NCBI RefSeq assembly: GCF_009789225.1
Contig: NZ_WSTA01000023.1
Span: 1 to 49,337 of the forward strand
Direction: 5' to 3'
Source: Agromyces seonyuensis
Lineage (GTDB): Bacteria; Actinomycetota; Actinomycetes; Actinomycetales; Microbacteriaceae
Length of the DNA: 49,337 nucleotides
The translations under genes were made by a program, and so were the position numbers. The notes under the pieces were generated by a model. That model was given only the letters and a program-made list of their open reading frames with translations. It did not search any database and was not told the DNA's origin. This document shows positions 9,540-20,065 of the stretch, piece by piece (the first letter of the stretch is position 1; every line of letters starts with the position of its first letter).

Positions 9540-10394
9540 TCAGGGCACGAACTGCCAGCTGCAGTACTCCGAGAACACGATGCCGCGCGTCGCGATGCCG
9601 TTGTAGGAGGCGCGGACGACGACCGGCTTCGCCGGGTCGCTGAAGGTGGACCACTCGGCGAGCACGCTCCGGTCATCGTCGAATTCCTGGCCGCGGAAGT
9701 CGCGCACCGCCTGGACACGGCAGTACTGTCCCCCCTGCAGACGGAACGTGCCCGCCTCGACCTCGTGCCCGACTCGGAAGGAGCCGTTCCCTCCCTCGGT
9801 TTGCAGCGGGGCGCGATCGGTTGCCAGCACCTCCGACCAACCGCCGCACTTCGGCCAGGTGCCATCCGGTCGGCGGTAGGAGATCAGCTCGATCTCGTCG
9901 AACTCCGCGCTGATCTCGAGATAGGCGGGTTCGCCCGGATCGCTGCCGTAGCCGAGGGTCGCCTTCATCACCTGTCCGTCCAGTCGGTCGACGAGCGACC
10001 AGGCGCAGTCGCTCCAACGGAAGTCCATGCTCTTGTAGAGGCCGCGCTTGATCGGCACCGGCACGGTGTGGCGGACCCGTTCCGTTCCGACGGGCATTGC
10101 CGGGATCTTGGCGCGTGGAGGCTCGAAGCGGCGGATGCCGAGGGTGTCGGTGCCGTCGCCGTTCCAGTCGCCGATGAGGACGACGTCGTCGGCTTTGCCG
10201 TAGCCGAAGGCGAGGTCGGCGGTGCCGCCGGTGGTGCCGTTGGTGAGGTAGTACATGTTGCCGGGCGGCGTGGTTGCGGCGCCGGCGGGGGCGGCGGCGA
10301 TGGCGGCGAGGGCGGCTGCGGCGAGGGCGGCTGCGGCGAGGACGGCTGCGGCGAACGCGGCTGCGGCGGCACGGGGAGAGGAACGTCGGAGCAT
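9540..10394 (-). CDS. Secreted protein, shorter paralogue with a single Asp-rich repeat
   Basis: 284 residues. The Ala-rich signal peptide (about 1-40) is longer than in the paralogue because AAALAA units are repeated; in DNA this is a tandem GCGGCTGCGGCGAGG-type repeat at about 10313-10370. One GDWNGDG repeat follows, then a cysteine-containing C-terminal region ([29 protein letters not shown]) that matches the paralogue's C-terminal region in outline (RDFRG and C-G-x-W in both). Likely secreted, function unknown. The start at 10394 is the first Met before the signal peptide. The 115-bp gap to the 8018-9424 gene could hold that gene's promoter. Confidence 0.8.
   Translation of the reverse strand: MLRRSSPRAAAAAFAAAVLAAAALAAAALAAIAAAPAGAATTPPGNMYYLTNGTTGGTADLAFGYGKADDVVLIGDWNGDGTDTLGIRRFEPPRAKIPAMPVGTERVRHTVPVPIKRGLYKSMDFRWSDCAWSLVDRLDGQVMKATLGYGSDPGEPAYLEISAEFDEIELISYRRPDGTWPKCGGWSEVLATDRAPLQTEGGNGSFRVGHEVEAGTFRLQGGQYCRVQAVRDFRGQEFDDDRSVLAEWSTFSDPAKPVVVRASYNGIATRGIVFSEYCSWQFVP
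10137..10324. repeat. 188-bp perfect direct repeat, copy 2
   Basis: Second copy of the block at 9200-9387 (offset 937 bp). Downstream of it the two genes diverge completely except for short protein motifs. Confidence 0.95.
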
Positions 10395-10576
10395 TCGGGG
10401 CGTCCTTCATCGAAACGTCGGCCCGCCCCGGGGACGGCGGGTCGACGAGACTCTAGTGCAGTCGTGCACGCCGGGGCATCGGCCCATCGGCCGCGCAGCC
10501 GTCCGCAGAGCCGACCCCGCGGGCATCCGAGGTGCCGCCGCCCCGCCCGCTCGCGCGGCCCGACGAGGTTGCCGTT

Positions 10577-10594
10577 GCTGACCGGCCGGTCAGC
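10577..10594. promoter_or_regulatory. 18-bp perfect palindrome, probable operator of the beta-glucosidase gene
   Basis: GCTGACCGGCCGGTCAGC is a perfect palindrome 107 bp before the GH1 start codon and just upstream of a TAGACT box at 10615-10620. The symmetry fits a dimeric repressor (TetR- or LacI-like). No regulator gene is adjacent in this window. It sits in the 306-bp intergenic region 10395-10700, which otherwise shows no gene. Confidence 0.55.
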
Positions 10595-10614
10595 GGAGCC
10601 GGGAACCCCGTCGA

Positions 10615-10620
10615 TAGACT
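10615..10620 (+). promoter_or_regulatory. Putative -10 box of the GH1 gene
   Basis: TAGACT about 80 nt before the GH1 start. A -35 box at the normal distance would fall around 10592-10597, touching the right edge of the 18-bp palindrome, which would suit repression by steric block. Confidence 0.35.
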
Positions 10621-10700
10621 CGGGGGCGTCCGCGCGCCAGGGTCGACCCGCATCGGCCGGCCGGCGGATCCCATCACCTCGATCACGTCTGGGAGCCCTC

Positions 10701-12134
10701 ATGACCACCGGCAACGCCGACTACCGCGACTCGGGGCTGGCCTTCCCCGACGGATTCCTCTTCGGCTCGGCGACCGCGTCGTACCAGATCGAGGGCGCCG
10801 CGCAGGAGGACGGCCGCGGTCCCTCCATCTGGGACACCTTCAGCCGCACTCCCGGCAAGGTGTGGAACGGCGACACGGGCGACGTCGCCTGCGACCACTA
10901 CCACCGCTGGGAGTCCGACCTCGACCTGATGGCCGAGCTGGGCCTCGAGGCCTACCGGTTCTCGATCGCATGGCCGCGCATCCAGCCGACCGGTCGCGGT
11001 CCTGCGAACGAGGCGGGCCTCGCGTTCTACGAGCGGCTCGTCGACGGGCTCATCGCCCGCGGCATCACGCCCATCGCGACGCTCTACCACTGGGACCTCC
11101 CGCAGGCGCTGGAGGACGAGGGCGGTTGGACGAACCGCGAGACGGCGTACGCGTTCGCGGACTACGCCCGCATCGTCGGCGAGCGCCTCGGCGAGAAGAT
11201 CGCAGTCTGGACGACCCTCAACGAGCCGTGGTGCTCGGCCTACCTCGGCTACGGCTCCGGCGCCCACGCGCCCGGCCTCATGGACGGCGGGAAGGCCCTC
11301 GCCGCGGTGCACCACCTGAACCTCGCCCACGGCCTCGCCGTCGCGGCGCTGCGCGAGGTCGTCCCGGGCGACCCGCAGTTCTCGATCACCCTGAACCTCC
11401 ACGTCATCCGGCCCGTCGGCGAGAGCGGCCCGGAGGCCGCCCGCCGCATCGACGGCCTTGCCAACCGCGTGTTCCTCGGACCGCTGCTCGACGGCGAGTA
11501 CCCGGCCGACGTCATCGCCGACACCGCCGCCGAGACCGACTGGTCCTTCGTGCACGACGGCGACCTCGAACTCATCCGGCAGCCGCTGCACGTGCTCGGC
11601 GTCAACTACTACTCGACCGTCACGGTGCGGATGTGGGACGGCGTCAGCGAGCGCGCGAACAACGACGGCCACAAGGACATGGGCGGAACGCCCTGGCCGG
11701 GCTCCCGCGACGTCGAGTTCCTCGTGCAGCCCGGGCCGTACACCGAGATGGGCTGGAACATCGACCCGTCCGGGCTCGAGGACCTGCTCGTCTCGCTCCA
11801 CGAGACGTACCCCGCACTGCCGCTCATGGTCACCGAGAACGGCGCCGCGTTCGCCGACGAGGAGGTCGTCGAGGACGGCGAGCGGCGCGTCCACGACGCC
11901 GAGCGCCTCGACTACCTGCGCCGGCACTTCACGGCGGCGCACCGCGCCATGGCGCGCGGGGTCGACCTGCGCGGGTACCAGGTCTGGTCGCTCATGGACA
12001 ACTTCGAGTGGGGCTACGGCTACTCGAAGCGCTTCGGCATCGTGCGCGTCGACTACGACACGCTCGAGCGCACGACGAAGGACTCGGCCCGCTGGTACGC
12101 GGAGCTCATCCGGCAGCGCGCGATCCCGGCCTGA
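10701..12134 (+). CDS. Beta-glucosidase, glycoside hydrolase family 1
   Basis: 477 residues, typical GH1 length. Family landmarks: [19 protein letters not shown] at the N-terminus, the acid/base Glu in [10 protein letters not shown], the nucleophile Glu in VTENGAAF, and [11 protein letters not shown] near the C-terminus. It hydrolyses terminal beta-D-glucosyl bonds, e.g. cellobiose, by the retaining mechanism. No signal peptide, so it should be cytoplasmic and act on imported disaccharides. ATG 10701 is preceded by GGGAG. The frame is open far upstream, but that part is antisense to the secreted-repeat genes and is not coding. No transporter is adjacent. Confidence 0.95.
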   Translation: MTTGNADYRDSGLAFPDGFLFGSATASYQIEGAAQEDGRGPSIWDTFSRTPGKVWNGDTGDVACDHYHRWESDLDLMAELGLEAYRFSIAWPRIQPTGRGPANEAGLAFYERLVDGLIARGITPIATLYHWDLPQALEDEGGWTNRETAYAFADYARIVGERLGEKIAVWTTLNEPWCSAYLGYGSGAHAPGLMDGGKALAAVHHLNLAHGLAVAALREVVPGDPQFSITLNLHVIRPVGESGPEAARRIDGLANRVFLGPLLDGEYPADVIADTAAETDWSFVHDGDLELIRQPLHVLGVNYYSTVTVRMWDGVSERANNDGHKDMGGTPWPGSRDVEFLVQPGPYTEMGWNIDPSGLEDLLVSLHETYPALPLMVTENGAAFADEEVVEDGERRVHDAERLDYLRRHFTAAHRAMARGVDLRGYQVWSLMDNFEWGYGYSKRFGIVRVDYDTLERTTKDSARWYAELIRQRAIPA

Positions 12135-12155
12135 GCCGCATCCGGAGCACGACGC

Positions 12156-12186
12156 GGCCCGGCCCCCGATCAGCGGGTGCCGGGCC
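12156..12186. terminator. Hairpin between convergent genes
   Basis: GGCCCGGC (12156-12163) pairs perfectly with GCCGGGCC (12179-12186), with extra CCC/GGG pairing inside. It lies between the GH1 gene end and the end of the minus-strand gene at 12220. Confidence 0.55.
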
Positions 12187-12219
12187 TCGTCGTCGGCACG
12201 TGCGGCTGCGCCCGCGAGC

Positions 12220-12627
12220 TCAGGCGCCGACGGTCGGCGCGGCCGCGACGGTGACGAACCAGTTGGGCAGCATCGGCAGGACGCCGCCCGTGACGAGGGC
12301 GATCGCCGCGTAGGCGCCGACGGCCATCGCGGCGATGCCGAGGATGCGTCCGACGAGCGCCGCGGTGCGACCCGAGGGATGGGTGCTCGGCCGCCCCAGC
12401 ATCCCGAGCGCGAACCCGACGGCGCCGAAGCCGACGACCCAGAGCGCGGGGAACACGGTGATCCAGCCGACGAGCACGAAGGCGAGGGACGCCCCGCCGA
12501 CGAACGGCGCAGTCCACGCGAACAGCCCCACCGCGAACGCGTCGTCGAGTGCGCCGCCTCCCCACACGGGCGGCTGGCCGCTCGGCACGTCGTCTCGGTC
12601 GGGGGCGTCGTCGGGGCGCTCGGACAT
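12220..12627 (-). CDS. Hypothetical membrane protein
   Basis: 135 residues. The first 35 are hydrophilic (Asp/Pro-rich, no signal peptide). Hydrophobic stretches follow at about 36-65 and 66-80 and again at 88-115, so it has three or four membrane segments. I recognise no family. It is read in the same direction as the YbdK-like gene, whose stop (12689) lies 61 bp upstream, so the two could form one transcript. Confidence 0.55.
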   Translation of the reverse strand: MSERPDDAPDRDDVPSGQPPVWGGGALDDAFAVGLFAWTAPFVGGASLAFVLVGWITVFPALWVVGFGAVGFALGMLGRPSTHPSGRTAALVGRILGIAAMAVGAYAAIALVTGGVLPMLPNWFVTVAAAPTVGA

Positions 12628-12688
12628 GGGTTCCTTCCACAGGGAGGCGGGCTCGCTCCGACGCTAGCGGGTCGTCGCCGGTGCGGGG

Positions 12689-13828
12689 CTACTCGGCGAG
12701 TTCGCGCACCAGATGCGCGACGACCTCGCGCAAGTCGCCGCCCGCGGCCTCGGCGACGGCGAGCTGCCGGGCGGCGCTGCCGCCGTCGTCGATGAGGTCG
12801 CGGACGTGGGCGAGCTCGCGCGCGCAGCCGAGCCGCACGGCGATCGGCTCGAGTTCGCCGAGGAGGTCGCGGAGATCGTCGACGAGCGGCACCTGCGTGC
12901 CCGCGACGTCCACGATGACGTCGGCCGCGAGGCCGTAGCGGGCCGCACGCCACTTGTTCTCCCGCACGTACCAGGGCTGCAGCACGCTCGGGCGGACCCC
13001 CTCGTCGAGCCGGGTCGAGAGCAGTTCGACGAGGCACTGCGAGAGGGCGGCGAGCGCCGCGATGTCGCGCGTCGAGGAGACGCCGTCGCACATGCGCAGC
13101 TCGACCGTGCCCCACTGCGGTGCGACGCGGATGTCGCCGCGGAACTCCGTCGAGTCGGCGATGACGTCGGTGCGCACGAGGTCGTCGATGTAGCGCTCGA
13201 ACGACGCCCAGTCGGCGAGCGGATACGGCAGCCCGGCCGTCGGCAGCTGCTGGAAGAGCAGCGTGCGGTTCGAGGCGTAGCCGGTCGCCTCGCCGTTCCA
13301 GAACGGACTCGAGGCGCTCACGGCGAGCAGGTGCGGCAGGTAGCGCAGCAGCCCGTCGGCGATGGGCAGCGCCTTGTCGCGGTCCTCGATGCCGACATGC
13401 ACGTGCACGCCCCAGATGAGCATGTTCTCGCCCCACCACCGGGTGCGTTCGATGAAGCGGGCGTAGCGCGGATGCTCCGTGGTGCGCTGGTCCCGGCCTT
13501 CGGCGAACGGGTGCGTGCCGGCGCACATGAGGTCGAGGTCGCCGACGCCCCGGGCCGCCGCGCGGGTGCGGCCGAGGAGGCCCCGCAGCTCGTCGACCGC
13601 CGTGCCGACCCGCTCGTGCACGCCCGTGACGAGCTCGACGGTGTTCTGCTGGAACTCGGCGGTCATGTGGGGGAGCGGCCTGCCGTCCTCGTCCTTGGGC
13701 GGCGTCGCCAGCTCGGCCAGGATCTCCGGCGCCGCGGAGACGAGGTCGCCGGTGTTCCGGTCGACGAGGGCGATCTCCCATTCGACGCCGAGCGTCGAGC
13801 GCTGCGATGGGGCGAACTCGAGGTGCAT
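12689..13828 (-). CDS. YbdK-type carboxylate-amine ligase (glutamate-cysteine ligase family 2)
   Basis: 379 residues, normal for the family. The N-terminus has STLGVEWEIALVD, where Glu residues bind metal in GCS2 enzymes, then MTAEFQQNTVELVTG, GVHVHVGIEDRD and VELRMCDG. The family joins glutamate and cysteine (weak gamma-glutamyl-cysteine activity in YbdK) and belongs to the ATP-dependent carboxylate-amine ligases. In actinobacteria the true substrate is often unknown. Cytoplasmic. The 305-bp region upstream (13829-14133) is shared divergently with rpsP. Confidence 0.85.
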   Translation of the reverse strand: MHLEFAPSQRSTLGVEWEIALVDRNTGDLVSAAPEILAELATPPKDEDGRPLPHMTAEFQQNTVELVTGVHERVGTAVDELRGLLGRTRAAARGVGDLDLMCAGTHPFAEGRDQRTTEHPRYARFIERTRWWGENMLIWGVHVHVGIEDRDKALPIADGLLRYLPHLLAVSASSPFWNGEATGYASNRTLLFQQLPTAGLPYPLADWASFERYIDDLVRTDVIADSTEFRGDIRVAPQWGTVELRMCDGVSSTRDIAALAALSQCLVELLSTRLDEGVRPSVLQPWYVRENKWRAARYGLAADVIVDVAGTQVPLVDDLRDLLGELEPIAVRLGCARELAHVRDLIDDGGSAARQLAVAEAAGGDLREVVAHLVRELAE

Positions 13829-14133
13829 GGCTCTCCCGTCCCCGACGCGCTGCCGCCGGTCCCGTCATCCTGGCACTTCGAAGCCGTACGGGGGAGGGGT
13901 TGCGGACCGACGCCCCGATGGGGCAGGACCGACGGCATCCTGCCTGTGCGAGCGCCGCGAACCGTCCGACCCGATTCGCCGTTCGCTCGGCGATCTGCAA
14001 GAATGGTCAGTCGAGTTCCGTCTCGCCCGACCCTCTATCCGGCGAGGTGGAAACCCTTTGAGCTTCCGCCGAGTGTGCACCCCACGCTCACGGCTGTCAG
14101 TTCGCTTCCTAACGAAACCATTTCAGGAGAATT
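13829..14133. promoter_or_regulatory. Divergent promoter region of rpsP operon and YbdK-like gene
   Basis: No convincing gene. TGCAAGAATGG at about 13997-14007 contains an AAGAAT -10-like box that would give rpsP an mRNA leader of roughly 120 nt. The lower-GC stretch CTAACGAAACCATTTC just before the AGGAGAA ribosome binding site is typical of ribosomal-protein leaders. I see no clear hairpin that would mark a known S16 leader. Confidence 0.4.
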
Positions 14134-14544
14134 GTGGCTGTCAAGATCCGCCTCAAGCGCCTCGGCAAGATCCGAGCCCCCTACTACCGCATCGTCGTCG
14201 CCGACTCGCGCACCAAGCGCGACGGTCGTGTGATCGAGGAGATCGGCAAGTACCACCCCACCGAGAGCCCCTCGTTCATCGAGGTCGACTCGGACCGCGC
14301 CCAGTACTGGCTCTCCGTCGGCGCGCAGCCGACCGAGCAGGTCGAGGCCATCCTCAAGCTGACCGGCGACTGGGGCAAGTTCAAGGGCGACAAGGACGCG
14401 AAGTCCACCGTCCAGACCAAGGAGCCCAAGGCCGCCTACGTGGCCGACGGCGCCAAGAAGGTCGTCCTCAAGCCCAAGGCCGAGAAGCCGGCCAAGGCCG
14501 TCGAGCCCGAGGCCGAGGCCGAGGCTGCCGCGGACGAGGCGTAA
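14134..14544 (+). CDS. rpsP: 30S ribosomal protein S16
   Basis: 136 residues. The first about 80 are the S16 core ([32 protein letters not shown]), which binds 16S rRNA and helps assemble the 30S subunit. The tail is an Ala/Glu/Lys-rich extension common in actinobacteria. The GTG start at 14134 has AGGAGAA 5 nt before it. It heads the rpsP-khpA-rimM operon; only 3 bp separate it from khpA. Confidence 0.98.
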   Translation: MAVKIRLKRLGKIRAPYYRIVVADSRTKRDGRVIEEIGKYHPTESPSFIEVDSDRAQYWLSVGAQPTEQVEAILKLTGDWGKFKGDKDAKSTVQTKEPKAAYVADGAKKVVLKPKAEKPAKAVEPEAEAEAAADEA

Positions 14545-14547
14545 GTC

Positions 14548-14784
14548 TTGCTCCGCTCCGCGCTGGAACACCTCGTCACGGGGATCGTCGATCACCCTGA
14601 CGACGTTTCGGTCGTTTCCGCGTCGAGCGCACGCGGCGAGGTCCTCGAGGTGCACGTGCACCCCGAGGACCTCGGTCGCGTGATCGGACGCGGCGGTCGC
14701 ACCGCCAAGGCGCTGCGCACGCTCGTGACGGCCCTCGCCGACGGCAAGCGCGTTCGCGTCGACGTCGTCGACACCGACCGCTGA
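14548..14784 (+). CDS. khpA: KH-domain RNA-binding protein KhpA
   Basis: 78 residues, a single KH domain with the loop VIGRGGRTAKALRTL (GxxG motif GRGG). KhpA-type proteins bind RNA, often with KhpB/Jag, and lie between rpsP and rimM in many Gram-positives, as here. The TTG start at 14548 gives the expected N-terminus MLRSALEHLVTGIVDHPDD. Spacing to rimM is 1 bp, so translation is coupled. Confidence 0.95.
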   Translation: MLRSALEHLVTGIVDHPDDVSVVSASSARGEVLEVHVHPEDLGRVIGRGGRTAKALRTLVTALADGKRVRVDVVDTDR

Positions 14785-14785
14785 C

Positions 14786-15415
14786 GTGGCGGAACGCAAC
14801 GGCGCCCGCGGCGCCGACCACGAACCGGCCGATCGCCTGCGCATCGGCCGCCTGACGAAGGCCCACGGCCTGAAGGGCGCCATCAAGCTCGAGCTCTTCA
14901 CGGATGCTCCCGAGCGCCGGTTCGTGCCGGGCGCCCGGTTCTCGCTCCAGGTGCCGAAGGAGTCGCCCTGGCACGGCCAGGAACTGGTCTTCCGCGAGCT
15001 GCGCTGGTACAACGGCCACCCCGTCGGGTTCTTCGACGGCGTCGACGACCGCACCGCGGCCGAGTCGCTCATCAAGGCGATCCTCTGGATGGACGCCGAC
15101 CCGGACGAGCCCGCCGAGCCGGACGCCTGGTACGACCACCAGCTCAAGGGCCTGAAGATCGTCCGCGACGGCGCCGAGATCGGCCACGTGCTCCGCGTCG
15201 AGCACCTGCCCGCGCAGGATCTGCTCATCGTCGCCCACCAGGGCGGCGAGGTCATGGTCCCGTTCGTCTCGGCGATCGTGCCCGAGGTCGACCTCGAGTC
15301 CGGCACCATCACGGTCACGCCGCCGATGGGGCTCTTCGAAGAACTCCCGGACGACGAGCCGGAGGCCGAAGCCGAGGCCGAGTCGGACTCCGAGCCCGGT
15401 TCCACCGAGGCCTGA
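14786..15415 (+). CDS. rimM: Ribosome maturation factor RimM
   Basis: 209 residues. N-terminal RimM domain with RIGRLTKAHGLKGAIKLELFTD (positions about 13-34 in part), C-terminal PRC-barrel with the WYDHQLKGLKI stretch, then a Glu/Ala-rich acidic tail. RimM binds S19 and the 16S head during 30S assembly. The GTG start is 1 bp after the khpA stop. In most genomes trmD follows directly; here a nitrate assimilation block of about 14 kb intervenes and a terminator follows rimM. Confidence 0.96.
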   Translation: MAERNGARGADHEPADRLRIGRLTKAHGLKGAIKLELFTDAPERRFVPGARFSLQVPKESPWHGQELVFRELRWYNGHPVGFFDGVDDRTAAESLIKAILWMDADPDEPAEPDAWYDHQLKGLKIVRDGAEIGHVLRVEHLPAQDLLIVAHQGGEVMVPFVSAIVPEVDLESGTITVTPPMGLFEELPDDEPEAEAEAESDSEPGSTEA

Positions 15416-15428
15416 GCCCGAACGCATC

Positions 15429-15462
15429 GAACGCCCGTCCCGCAGCAGCGGGGCGGGCGTTC
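15429..15462. terminator. Terminator after rimM
   Basis: GAACGCCCG-TCCCGC pairs with GCGGGG-CGGGCGTTC around an AGCA loop, followed by TCGCATTCC. It separates the ribosomal operon from the convergent nasA gene. Confidence 0.8.
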
Positions 15463-15515
15463 TCGCATTCCGGTCGGCGTTCCAGCTCGACCTCCGGCGC
15501 GATCTCCGAGCCCGC

Positions 15516-17612
<2,097 letters not shown>

Positions 17613-17801
17613 GCGCGTCCCCTCCGATGCCGCCGCGGGACTCCGCGGTGCGGCACAGCCTAGGACGCGGGTGTGTCGGCGGAATGGCACCGGCCTCACA
17701 ATCGGGCATCCGAAGCGTGAGCGTCGCGGCACGCGGACGCAACGGATGCCTCGCTACGCTGCGTGGACGGGCGGCGCCGGCCGCCGGGACGGAGGCGGCA
17801 G

Positions 17802-18464
17802 GTGAGCGTGCGCCCCGACGCGACCCCGCGATTCGACGCGATCGTCCTCGCGGGTGGGCGCGGCAGCCGGCTGGGCGGGCTCGACAAGGCGCGGCTCGTC
17901 GCCGGCGGCCGGATGCTCCTGGAGCGCAGCCTCGACGCGCTCGCCGCCGCCGACCGCGTCGTCGTCGTCGGCCCGGCGCCGGATGCCGCCGTGCTCGAGC
18001 GCGCCGGTTCCGAGCGGGTGCGGAGCGCGCTGGAGGCGCCGCGGTTCGGGGGACCGGTTCCGGCCCTCGTCGCGGGGCTCGGCGAACTCGCCGCGGACGC
18101 TCGCACCCCGCAGGATCTCGTGCTCGTGCTCGCCGTCGACCTCGTGCGCCCGGCCGACGCCGTCGCCGGACTGCTGCGCGCGGTGAGGGCCGAGTCGTCC
18201 ATCGGCGCCGACGCGATCGTCGCCGTCGATGCCGCCGGAGTGCGCCAGCCCGTCCTCGCCGCCTACCGCCGCGCACCGCTCGTCATCGCCCTCGCCGAGC
18301 TCGACGCCGACGGCGGGCTCGACGGTGCGCCGCTCCGGCGCCTGCTCGCCGGGTTCGAGGTCGCCGAGGCGCCCCTCGGCGAGGCGTGCGACGACGTCGA
18401 CACCCCCGAGGATGCCGCCCGTTTCGGCGTGGAGACCGCCCGCGTCGCGGAACGCGCGACATGA
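17802..18464 (+). CDS. mobA: Molybdenum cofactor guanylyltransferase (MobA-like)
   Basis: 220 residues. The N-terminus IVLAGGRGSRLGGLDKA matches the nucleotidyltransferase motif LAGGxSxRxGxDK. The middle has VLAVDLVRP in place of the usual D-x-P, and the end has DDVDTPEDA, as in MobA. MobA attaches GMP to molybdopterin to form MGD, the form used by NasA. The GTG start at 17802 is preceded by GGAGG. It overlaps moeA by the 4-bp ATGA, so the two are co-translated. Divergent from nasA with a 189-bp shared control region. Confidence 0.85.
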   Translation: MSVRPDATPRFDAIVLAGGRGSRLGGLDKARLVAGGRMLLERSLDALAAADRVVVVGPAPDAAVLERAGSERVRSALEAPRFGGPVPALVAGLGELAADARTPQDLVLVLAVDLVRPADAVAGLLRAVRAESSIGADAIVAVDAAGVRQPVLAAYRRAPLVIALAELDADGGLDGAPLRRLLAGFEVAEAPLGEACDDVDTPEDAARFGVETARVAERAT

Positions 18465-19660
18465 CCGGCGGCGTGCCGTTCGACGAGGCCCGCTCGATCG
18501 CCCACGCGCTCGGCGCCGCGACGCCCGTGCGCCCGATCGACGTGCCGCTCGCACAGGCCGCTGGGCTCGTGCTCGCCGCCGACGTCGTCGCCCCGCGTCC
18601 GATGCCCGCCTTCGCCGCGAGCGCGATGGACGGCTGGGTCGTGGCCGGGTCGTCGCCCTGGCGCGTCGGCGAGGCGATCCTCGCCGGGGACGACCCGTGC
18701 GCCGTCCCGCTGGAAGCCGGCCGGGCGCGGCCGATCGCGACGGGGGCTCCGGTCCCGGCGGGCGCCCTGGCCGTCCTGCGCCGCGAGCACGGCCGGCTCG
18801 ACGCCGATCGGATGCTCCGACCGCTCGAGCCGGGCGGCCCGCCGCCGGGCGCGGATCTGCGTCCCGCCGGGGAAGAGGCCGACCAGGGCGAGGTGCTGCT
18901 GCGAGCGGGCGTCCGGCTCGGGATCGGCGCCGTGGCGCTCGCGGCGGCCGCGGGGTGCAGCAGTCTCGCCGTGCGGCGTCCGCGGCTCGTCGTCGTCGTC
19001 ACGGGCGACGAGGTCCGCACCGTCGGGGAAGCCGGCGGGGGAGCCGTCCGCGACGCGCTCGGCCCGGCGCTCGCCGCGCTCGTCCCGGCCCTCGGCGCCG
19101 AACTCGTCGTGCTCGAGCATGCGGGCGACGACGTCGACGTCCTCGTCGAACGGCTCCTGGCCGCATCCGCGACGGCCGACGCGATCGTCACCACGGGCGG
19201 CTCCTCGCACGGCCCGGCCGACCTCGTGCGGGCCGCGATCGCGGCGGCGGGCGGTCGCATCCTCGTGCCCGAGGTCGCGATGCGCCCCGGCCATCCGGTG
19301 CTCGTCGCCGAGGGCGTGGGTGCCGCGCCCGGCTGCGACGGCGTGCCGCTCGTCGGCCTGCCCGGCAACCCCCTCGCGGCGCTCGCGACCGCCGCGACGG
19401 TCCTCGCCCCGCTCGTCCGAGGTCTCCAGGGCGCGCCGCCGGCGACGCCCGCCGAACGGCGTCGGCACCCGATCCCGGACGGCTTCCCCGCATCCCGCCC
19501 GGGGTGCACGATGGTGCTCCCGTGGCGGAGCGACGACGACGGCGCCCCGGTCCCGACGGGCTGGACCGGCTCCGGCATGCTCCGCGGCATCGCCGCGGCC
19601 GACGGCCTCGTCGCGATCGACGAGACGGGCGCGCGCTTCCTCGACCTGCCGGGTCGCTGA
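18461..19660 (+). CDS. moeA: Molybdopterin molybdenumtransferase MoeA
   Basis: 399 residues. Shows the MoeA core: FAASAMDGWVV, PIATGAPVPAGA, VVVTGDEV and the TTGGSSHGPADLV motif, then EVAMRPGHPVL and GLPGNPLAAL, followed by the small C-terminal beta domain. MoeA inserts molybdate into adenylylated molybdopterin. The ATG overlaps the mobA stop. With mobA it supplies cofactor for the neighbouring nitrate reductase; other Moco genes (moaA-E, mogA) are not in the window. Confidence 0.93.
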   Translation: MTGGVPFDEARSIAHALGAATPVRPIDVPLAQAAGLVLAADVVAPRPMPAFAASAMDGWVVAGSSPWRVGEAILAGDDPCAVPLEAGRARPIATGAPVPAGALAVLRREHGRLDADRMLRPLEPGGPPPGADLRPAGEEADQGEVLLRAGVRLGIGAVALAAAAGCSSLAVRRPRLVVVVTGDEVRTVGEAGGGAVRDALGPALAALVPALGAELVVLEHAGDDVDVLVERLLAASATADAIVTTGGSSHGPADLVRAAIAAAGGRILVPEVAMRPGHPVLVAEGVGAAPGCDGVPLVGLPGNPLAALATAATVLAPLVRGLQGAPPATPAERRRHPIPDGFPASRPGCTMVLPWRSDDDGAPVPTGWTGSGMLRGIAAADGLVAIDETGARFLDLPGR

Positions 19661-19751
19661 GGCACGTCGCGCCGCGCCGAGCGGCCTTCGCGCTGCGGGT
19701 CCGCCCGCAGGCTGCACGCGGGCCCGCCCGAGTTCTGCGAGGATCGATGCC

Positions 19752-20021
19752 ATGTCGAACGCCGTCGCACGCACCTCGAATCCCACCGCTTGGGCCGCAT
19801 TCTGGGTCGCCCTCGCGGGCCTCGTGCTCATGCCCATCCCGCTGTTCATCGGGCTGATCGTCGGCGGCGGACTGTCGATCATCGCCGCGATCCTCGCGGT
19901 GATCGCCCTGCTGAAGGGGCTCGCCCGCGGCGGCAAGGGCATCGCGCCCGTCGTCTTCGCGGCGATCTTCATCGCCCTCACCTGGGGCGGCATCTCCATC
20001 GGCGGCGGCGTGATCTGGTGA
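19752..20021 (+). CDS. Small DUF4190-like membrane protein
   Basis: 89 residues with two long hydrophobic segments (about 13-50 and 63-85) separated by GLARGGKG. The pattern of a short polar N-terminus, AFWVALAGLVL and repeated Ile/Ala-rich helices resembles DUF4190-type membrane proteins. Function unknown. It lies 91 bp after moeA; GAGGATCGATGCC precedes the ATG, so it may have its own weak start signals. Convergent with nasB (44 bp between ends). Confidence 0.65.
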   Translation: MSNAVARTSNPTAWAAFWVALAGLVLMPIPLFIGLIVGGGLSIIAAILAVIALLKGLARGGKGIAPVVFAAIFIALTWGGISIGGGVIW

Positions 20022-20065
20022 TCCCGCGCGGCTGACGCCGCGCTCGCGCGAGGCGGTCCGGCCGG

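Noticed and set aside
9318..10700. Upstream in-frame extension of the GH1 gene to a 938-residue protein
   Set aside because: The extension is antisense to the secreted-repeat genes and not family sequence; ATG 10701 with GGGAG gives the proper GH1 N-terminus.
17613..17801. Molybdenum cofactor riboswitch between nasA and mobA
   Set aside because: The spacer is GC-rich and shows no recognisable Moco-motif helices.
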